This document shows, in pieces, positions 59,675 to 64,000 of a stretch of 64,000 nt of DNA. The position numbers were made by a program, and so were the translations under genes. The first letter of the stretch is position 1; each line of letters starts with the position of its first letter. This stretch comes from Bacteroidales bacterium (GTDB lineage Bacteria; Bacteroidota; Bacteroidia; Bacteroidales; F082). The notes below the pieces were generated by a model. That model made no database searches and had not been told where the DNA came from. It saw only the letters and a program-made list of their open reading frames with translations. The stretch covers positions 1-64,000 of the forward strand of contig JAGCCO010000005.1 in NCBI GenBank assembly GCA_017651645.1. Reading direction: 5' to 3'.

Positions 59675-62223
59675 AAAAGATAGCTGTACTCTCTATATTG
59701 CTGTTCGGTTTTGTGTTTGGCGGTCATGCCCAAAAACTGTCGAAAGACGAAATCGCCAAATATGAAAACGAAATCAAGACTATGATTACGTATTTGGAAG
59801 AAACGATGAACTTCCTTGGCGACAGCACCTCCAGCGCATTGGAAAAGGAGATTGTGTTCACTGAGAGTTGGAGCAAAATCTTCACCGACGACAAGGTTCA
59901 GGTGGAAGACGACCTCGACATGAACCGCAAGTCACCTATCAACAAAGACGTGCAGGCCTATTTGAAAGACATTGACTTTTTCTTTAAATGGGCCGTATTC
60001 AAGTTCGACTTGCAAAGCATTGCCAACAGCACGAGAGACGACGGCAGCATCTATTTCAAGGCATCACTCACACGGCATTTGACCGCCAAGACCATCTACG
60101 ACGAGTCGATTGACAACGTCAAAAATCGTTTCGTGGAAATCAACCTCGACCGCCAAAGAAACAGCCTCAAGATTGCCAGCATCTACACGGCCAAAATCAA
60201 CGAAAAAGAGGCCCTCCGTAACTGGTGGAACGGATTGTCACAGAATTGGAAAACGCGTCTCGGCAGTGACATAAAACTCTATGACAGCATCCCAATTGAG
60301 ACCGTAGGAATGATTACGGCCAACGATTTTACTGGTTCTTACCCCGTCCTTGACCCTGCGACAGGCAAGACCGAGCTGCGCAACAAAATCTTCAAAGATG
60401 ACATGAAGGAACTCGATGCCAAACTGAAACTGGTCACCCAAAAGCAACGTGTCGACATTTCAGGCATTCGCGAAATCATCAATCTGGATCCGCTTATCGA
60501 AATGTCAGACCTCACTTGGCTTGATCTTTCCGGCACTTCCATCGAAGACCTCGCACCTGTGCGCAACTTGAACAAATTGGAAGTGTTGCGCGCCAACTCC
60601 ACTTTGGTTGAGGACATTTCTGCATTGAAATACAATATCACGTTGAAAGAACTTGAAGTGGCCAATACCACCATCGATGACCTTTCGGTGCTTACCACCT
60701 TGAGAAACCTTGAAAAACTCAACCTTGCCAACACCCAAATCAACCGGCTCACTCAGTTGAAGAATTGTCCGAACCTGGTGGCACTGAATTTGGGCGGAAC
60801 CCATATCTCCAATGTCGGTATACTGCATGATCTGGCAAAACTGAAGTCGTTGGATATCAGCAACACAAACATACGCGACCTCTCACCTATTGCCGGGCTG
60901 AAGGACTTGCAAAGTCTTAACATCTCAGGTTCGGCCGTTGCAAATCTTCAAGCCTTAAGTGAACTGGAAAACCTGCGCGAGTTTTATTGCAGCAACACTT
61001 CCATCAACGACCTTACGCCTTTGAAGAAAAACCGCCGTTTGAGCAAGATCTACTGCGACCACTCTGGCATCCATGATGCCGAAGCCATCGTTTTCACAAA
61101 AACCAATCCGCTTGCTTTGGTCATCTATGACACCGAAGCTCTGAAAACCTGGTGGCGGGAGCTTCCCATATACTGGAAAGCGGTGTTTTCCAAGCAGATA
61201 CAAGTAGACTCAGAACCGACTACCGAACAGTTGCATCAAATCATCAATATGCAGGAACTCGACCTTTCAGGCAACACTTTCATGCAAAATCTGATGCCTG
61301 TCAGCCGTCTGACCAATCTGCGTTCGCTCAACATCGCCAACACCGAGATTGGCTTCCTGCAACCCATCCAAGGGCTGGCCAACCTGGAGTCGCTCAACAT
61401 CGCTCATACTTACATTAACGACCTCAAGCCCCTACAGGACATGGGTAACCTCAAATACCTCAATATTATGAACACACCTGTCAATGACCTCTCAGCTTTG
61501 GTCAACGACGGCAACATCGAGGTGATTGAGGCCGACAGCACCATCATTGGCAGGAGCCAAGTCGTGGCACTGAAGGAGAAGCAGAGACAGGTGACCGTTG
61601 TCTACCAAACCGAGGCACTGAACAATTGGTGGAACAGTCTCGATCCCATTTGGCAAGCCATTTTCCGCAACGCCACCTCCACCCAATCGGAGATGCCCAA
61701 CGCCCTTGAGCTGCAACGCATCCTAGATTTGAGAGAACTTGAAATCACATCCGAGTATCCCATTATCTCCATTGAACCGCTCACCAGCCTGATGTGGCTC
61801 GAACGCCTCACCATCAACAATCAAGGTGTGAGCGACCTTAAGCCGCTGGCCAATAAGGAGTTTTTGCTGGAACTCAACGCCCAAAACAATCCCATCGCCA
61901 GCCTGGCACCCATCGAAAGCAGCACTTTACTGGAATTGCTCAACATCGAAAATACCCAAATCAAAGACCTTGGGCCGCTTTCGAGGATGAACAATCTGGT
62001 CACACTTAATGCAAGTGGCACGCCCCTGAAGTCGTTGAAACCTTTGTCGGGGCTGACGAAATTAGAGAATCTCTTTGTCAACAACACCAACGTGCGCAGC
62101 ATCTCCCCCGTGGAAAACATCCCGGCACTGAAACAGCTGAAGATTTACAACACTAAAGTGAAAAAACGCGCTGTTGACCAGTTGCAGGAAAAACGACTGG
62201 ATTTGAATATCATCTATTATTGA
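59671..62223 (+). CDS. Large exported leucine-rich-repeat protein with three WW cassettes
   Basis: An 850-residue protein with signal peptide ending FGGHAQ. Residues ~25-175 resemble the segment seen in the first two operon genes (QAYLKDIDFFFKWAVFKFDLQ). Three cassettes follow, each opening with a tryptophan motif: EALRNWWNGLSQNWKTRL at ~180, EALKTWWRELPIYWKAVF at ~489, EALNNWWNSLDPIWQAIF at ~646. Each leads into 22-residue SDS22/internalin-like LRRs (LTWLDLSGTSIEDLAPV, LEVLRANSTLVEDIS, LKSLDISNTNIRDLSPI). LRR solenoids bind proteins. There is no sortase motif or T9SS tail, so it is probably periplasmic or exported by another route. Last gene of the operon, followed by a terminator. Confidence 0.82.
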   Translation: MKKIAVLSILLFGFVFGGHAQKLSKDEIAKYENEIKTMITYLEETMNFLGDSTSSALEKEIVFTESWSKIFTDDKVQVEDDLDMNRKSPINKDVQAYLKDIDFFFKWAVFKFDLQSIANSTRDDGSIYFKASLTRHLTAKTIYDESIDNVKNRFVEINLDRQRNSLKIASIYTAKINEKEALRNWWNGLSQNWKTRLGSDIKLYDSIPIETVGMITANDFTGSYPVLDPATGKTELRNKIFKDDMKELDAKLKLVTQKQRVDISGIREIINLDPLIEMSDLTWLDLSGTSIEDLAPVRNLNKLEVLRANSTLVEDISALKYNITLKELEVANTTIDDLSVLTTLRNLEKLNLANTQINRLTQLKNCPNLVALNLGGTHISNVGILHDLAKLKSLDISNTNIRDLSPIAGLKDLQSLNISGSAVANLQALSELENLREFYCSNTSINDLTPLKKNRRLSKIYCDHSGIHDAEAIVFTKTNPLALVIYDTEALKTWWRELPIYWKAVFSKQIQVDSEPTTEQLHQIINMQELDLSGNTFMQNLMPVSRLTNLRSLNIANTEIGFLQPIQGLANLESLNIAHTYINDLKPLQDMGNLKYLNIMNTPVNDLSALVNDGNIEVIEADSTIIGRSQVVALKEKQRQVTVVYQTEALNNWWNSLDPIWQAIFRNATSTQSEMPNALELQRILDLRELEITSEYPIISIEPLTSLMWLERLTINNQGVSDLKPLANKEFLLELNAQNNPIASLAPIESSTLLELLNIENTQIKDLGPLSRMNNLVTLNASGTPLKSLKPLSGLTKLENLFVNNTNVRSISPVENIPALKQLKIYNTKVKKRAVDQLQEKRLDLNIIYY

Positions 62224-62249
62224 TGATTAAATCTTGAAATCTTTTTAGA

Positions 62250-62286
62250 TAAAAGCGTTTTCATTTGTGGAAACGCTTTTATTTTG
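62250..62286 (+). terminator. Terminator after the LRR gene
   Basis: The stem TAAAAGCGTTT / AAACGCTTTTA is followed by TTTTG. Its 3' side leads directly into the ptb promoter. Confidence 0.85.
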
Positions 62287-62294
62287 TATTTTTG
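62287..62294 (+). promoter_or_regulatory. -7 box TATTTTTG for ptb-buk
   Basis: Matches TAnnTTTG. A TTTG in the terminator loop (62264-62267) lies 19 bases upstream and could serve as the -33, so terminator and promoter share bases. Confidence 0.6.
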
Positions 62295-62348
62295 CGGGGA
62301 ATATATCCAATTTTGAATTTTAAATTTTGAATCATTAAATATAGAATT

Positions 62349-63251
62349 ATGGAAATTAGAAAATTAGAACAAATGTTCGAGGTTTTGCGCAGCAAACCCA
62401 AAAAACGCCTTGTGGCTGCTTATGCCAACGACGATCACACGATTTGTGCAGTGAACGCTGCCGTTAAGGAAGGTCTCATCGAAGCCACCCTCCTTGGTGA
62501 TGAAAACGTCATCAGAGAAGTGTGCAAGGCTGAGAACATCGACCCCAACAACTTCACCATTATCAACGAGCCCGAGGATGTGAAAGCCGCCGCCAAGGCT
62601 TGCGACATCATTAATGCTGGCGAAGCCGACATCCTGATGAAGGGTCTGCTCCCTACCGACAAGTACATGCGCGCCATCCTCAACAAGGAACGTGGCCTCT
62701 GCCCGCCCAATGTGACGCTGGCCCATGTCGCCGTCATTGAGAACCCCAACTACCACAAGCTCATGGTGGCCTCCGACTGCGCCATCATCCCGCTGCCCGA
62801 TATCAAGCAGAAGCAACAGCTTCTGAAGTATGTCACCTCCGTTTCCAAGAAACTGGGAGTTAGCTGCCCGAAGGTCGCCATGGTGACCGCCACCGAGCAG
62901 ATGAGTGCCGGTATTCCCGCTTGCGTCGATGCCGCCATCATCGCCAAGATGGCTGAGCGTGGCCAAATCAAGGGATGCATGGTAGAAGGACCTATCTCTC
63001 TCGACCTCGCTTTGGATGCCGAGACCGCTGCCATCAAGGGCATGAAGAACCCCGTGGCCGGCGATGCTGATTGCCTCGTGTTCCCCAACCTGGAGAGCTC
63101 GAATGTGTTCTATAAGTGCTGCACCAAGTTCGACAAGAGCGAAGTGGGTGCCATGCTGATGGGTGCCAAAGTGCCTTGCGTGCTCAGCTCGCGTGGCGAC
63201 ACTTCCAAGACCAAGCTCTATTCCATCGCTTTAGCAGCCTTGATGGCGTAA
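62349..63251 (+). CDS. ptb: Phosphate butyryltransferase
   Basis: A 300-residue enzyme that exchanges CoA for phosphate on butyryl-CoA to give butyryl phosphate. Family motifs are RLVAAYANDDHTICAVN near the N-terminus, ADILMKGLLPTDKYMRAILN (substrate loop), VMVASDCAIIPLPD-like LMVASDCAIIPLPD, VEGPISLDLALD and GDADCLVFPNLESSNVFYKC (cited in part). buk starts 20 bases downstream. Together they make ATP and butyrate from butyryl-CoA; related acyl-CoAs are possible. Upstream butyryl-CoA synthesis genes are not in the window. Confidence 0.95.
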   Translation: MEIRKLEQMFEVLRSKPKKRLVAAYANDDHTICAVNAAVKEGLIEATLLGDENVIREVCKAENIDPNNFTIINEPEDVKAAAKACDIINAGEADILMKGLLPTDKYMRAILNKERGLCPPNVTLAHVAVIENPNYHKLMVASDCAIIPLPDIKQKQQLLKYVTSVSKKLGVSCPKVAMVTATEQMSAGIPACVDAAIIAKMAERGQIKGCMVEGPISLDLALDAETAAIKGMKNPVAGDADCLVFPNLESSNVFYKCCTKFDKSEVGAMLMGAKVPCVLSSRGDTSKTKLYSIALAALMA

Positions 63252-63270
63252 ACATCAAAAACATAATAAT

Positions 63271-64000
63271 ATGGCACACAAAATTCTAACAATAAACCCT
63301 GGTTCCACCTCGACAAAAATCGCGGTGTTTGAAGGCGAAGAGCAAGTCTTCAAGAAGAACATCAAACACTCCGCCGAAGAAGTGGCCAAATACGACCGCA
63401 TCTCCGACCAGAAGCCCTTCCGCACCGAGGTCATTCTCAACGAGTTGAAGGAAGCTGGCATCGACATCAAGGAGATGACATGCCTGGTGGGTCGTGGCGG
63501 CCTTATGCATCCGCTTACCTCTGGCGTTTATGAGGTGAACGAATCGATGATCCGCGACCTTACTTCAGGTGTTTACGGCGAACACGCCTCCAACCTCGGC
63601 GGCCTGATTGCCAACGACATCGCTAAGGAAATCGGCGTGAAGGCTTATATCGCCGACCCCGTCGTCGTTGACGAAATGGACGAAGTGGCACGTTATTCGG
63701 GACATCCGTTGTTCCCGCGCATCTCCATCTTCCACGCGCTGAATCAGAAGATTATCGCCCGCCAGTTGGCCAAAGACCTCGGTCGCAAATACGAGGACAT
63801 GAACATCATCGCCATCCACTTGGGCGGCGGCATCAGCGTGAGTGCACATAAGAAAGGCCGCGTGGTCGACACCAACAACGCCCTCAACGGCGACGGCCCC
63901 TTCACTCCTGAGCGTTCGGGCGCACTGCCGGCAGGATTCCTCGTCGATGCTTGCTTCAGCGGCAAATACACCAAGAAAGAAATCGGCCAGATGCTGAAAG
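63271..64000 (+). CDS. buk: Butyrate kinase (partial, runs off the right edge)
   Basis: The first 243 codons of an acetate/butyrate-kinase-family (ASKHA) enzyme that makes ATP and butyrate from butyryl phosphate. The start MAHKILTINPGSTSTKIAVF holds the adenine/phosphate-1 motif. LVGRGGLMHPLTSGVYEVN and IAIHLGGGISVSAHKKG (phosphate-2) follow, then NNALNGDGPFTPERSGALP, diagnostic for butyrate kinase over acetate kinase. No frameshift is seen up to the window end. It forms an operon with ptb. Confidence 0.95.
   Translation, partial: MAHKILTINPGSTSTKIAVFEGEEQVFKKNIKHSAEEVAKYDRISDQKPFRTEVILNELKEAGIDIKEMTCLVGRGGLMHPLTSGVYEVNESMIRDLTSGVYGEHASNLGGLIANDIAKEIGVKAYIADPVVVDEMDEVARYSGHPLFPRISIFHALNQKIIARQLAKDLGRKYEDMNIIAIHLGGGISVSAHKKGRVVDTNNALNGDGPFTPERSGALPAGFLVDACFSGKYTKKEIGQMLK

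Noticed and set aside
1..64000. CRISPR array, tRNA, rRNA, transposase or prophage genes
   Set aside because: No repeat-spacer pattern, cloverleaf, rRNA stretch or such protein signature was seen. The heptamer arrays have no spacers and are not CRISPR.

Overview
This window is a 64 kb stretch of a Bacteroidota chromosome, most likely from an uncultured gut or rumen Bacteroidales. Four things point there. Genes are preceded by the Bacteroidota-type -7 box TAnnTTTG rather than a sigma70 -10. Several exported proteins end in type IX secretion (T9SS) C-terminal sorting domains. The membrane-anchored TPR-HTH regulators, DUF1573, HYC_CC_PP-type and GH97/GH106 proteins are typical of the phylum. Methylmalonyl-CoA mutase together with phosphate butyryltransferase/butyrate kinase suggests an anaerobic fermenter. 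No rRNA, tRNA, CRISPR, transposase or prophage gene was recognised.

Layout. 1-3.8 kb: a tandemly duplicated unit of a large T9SS cargo gene plus a small secreted protein with a hydrophobic, basic C-terminal tail. 3.9-10.3 kb: ileS, a DksA/TraR-like gene, lspA and an O-antigen-ligase-like gene. 10.3-17.5 kb (minus strand): a one-TM unknown, the two methylmalonyl-CoA mutase subunits, and gmd-fcl for GDP-L-fucose. 17.7-21.4 kb: an outer-membrane barrel and the TrkA/TrkH potassium system, split by a MITE-like element. 21.5-27.2 kb: a T9SS cargo, two TPR-HTH membrane regulators and a DUF1573 protein. 27.3-31.8 kb: a sigma factor, a probable anti-sigma and a string of envelope proteins. 31.9-43.1 kb: a seven-gene rhamnose/rhamnogalacturonan operon (GH97, rhaB, GH106, GH28, rhaA, MFS transporter, rhaD). 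43.2-47.0 kb: an HYC/CC-type metal-associated protein, a TonB-dependent receptor and a Sel1 lipoprotein. 47.1-52.1 kb (minus): a T9SS cargo, a third TPR-HTH regulator and a ROK sugar kinase. 52.2-57.5 kb: two T9SS cargos (one Omp28-like), an M14 carboxypeptidase lipoprotein and a 2'-5' RNA ligase homologue. 57.6-62.2 kb: a tightly overlapping four-gene operon of exported unknowns ending in an 850-residue leucine-rich-repeat protein. 62.3-64 kb: ptb and the start of buk.

The signals I find most interesting are not ordinary genes. (i) Period-7 repeats (TCTAAAC/TCTCAAC) sit in frame inside three unrelated genes (ileS, a putative anti-sigma, rhaD), always in the same frame, and recur as inverted arrays between genes. 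(ii) Several other dispersed palindromic families occur, three of them inside coding sequences (O-antigen ligase, GH106). (iii) A decamer family TTTGGA(A/C)T flanks a TPR-HTH regulator and lies at the same distance upstream of two -7 boxes. (iv) Spaced GGTGTCAAAA repeats lie beside another TPR-HTH regulator. (v) The four-gene LRR operon appears to share a repeated domain between its members and to carry three WW-type cassette motifs in its LRR protein. The last is the best candidate here for an undescribed system; its function cannot be read from the sequence.
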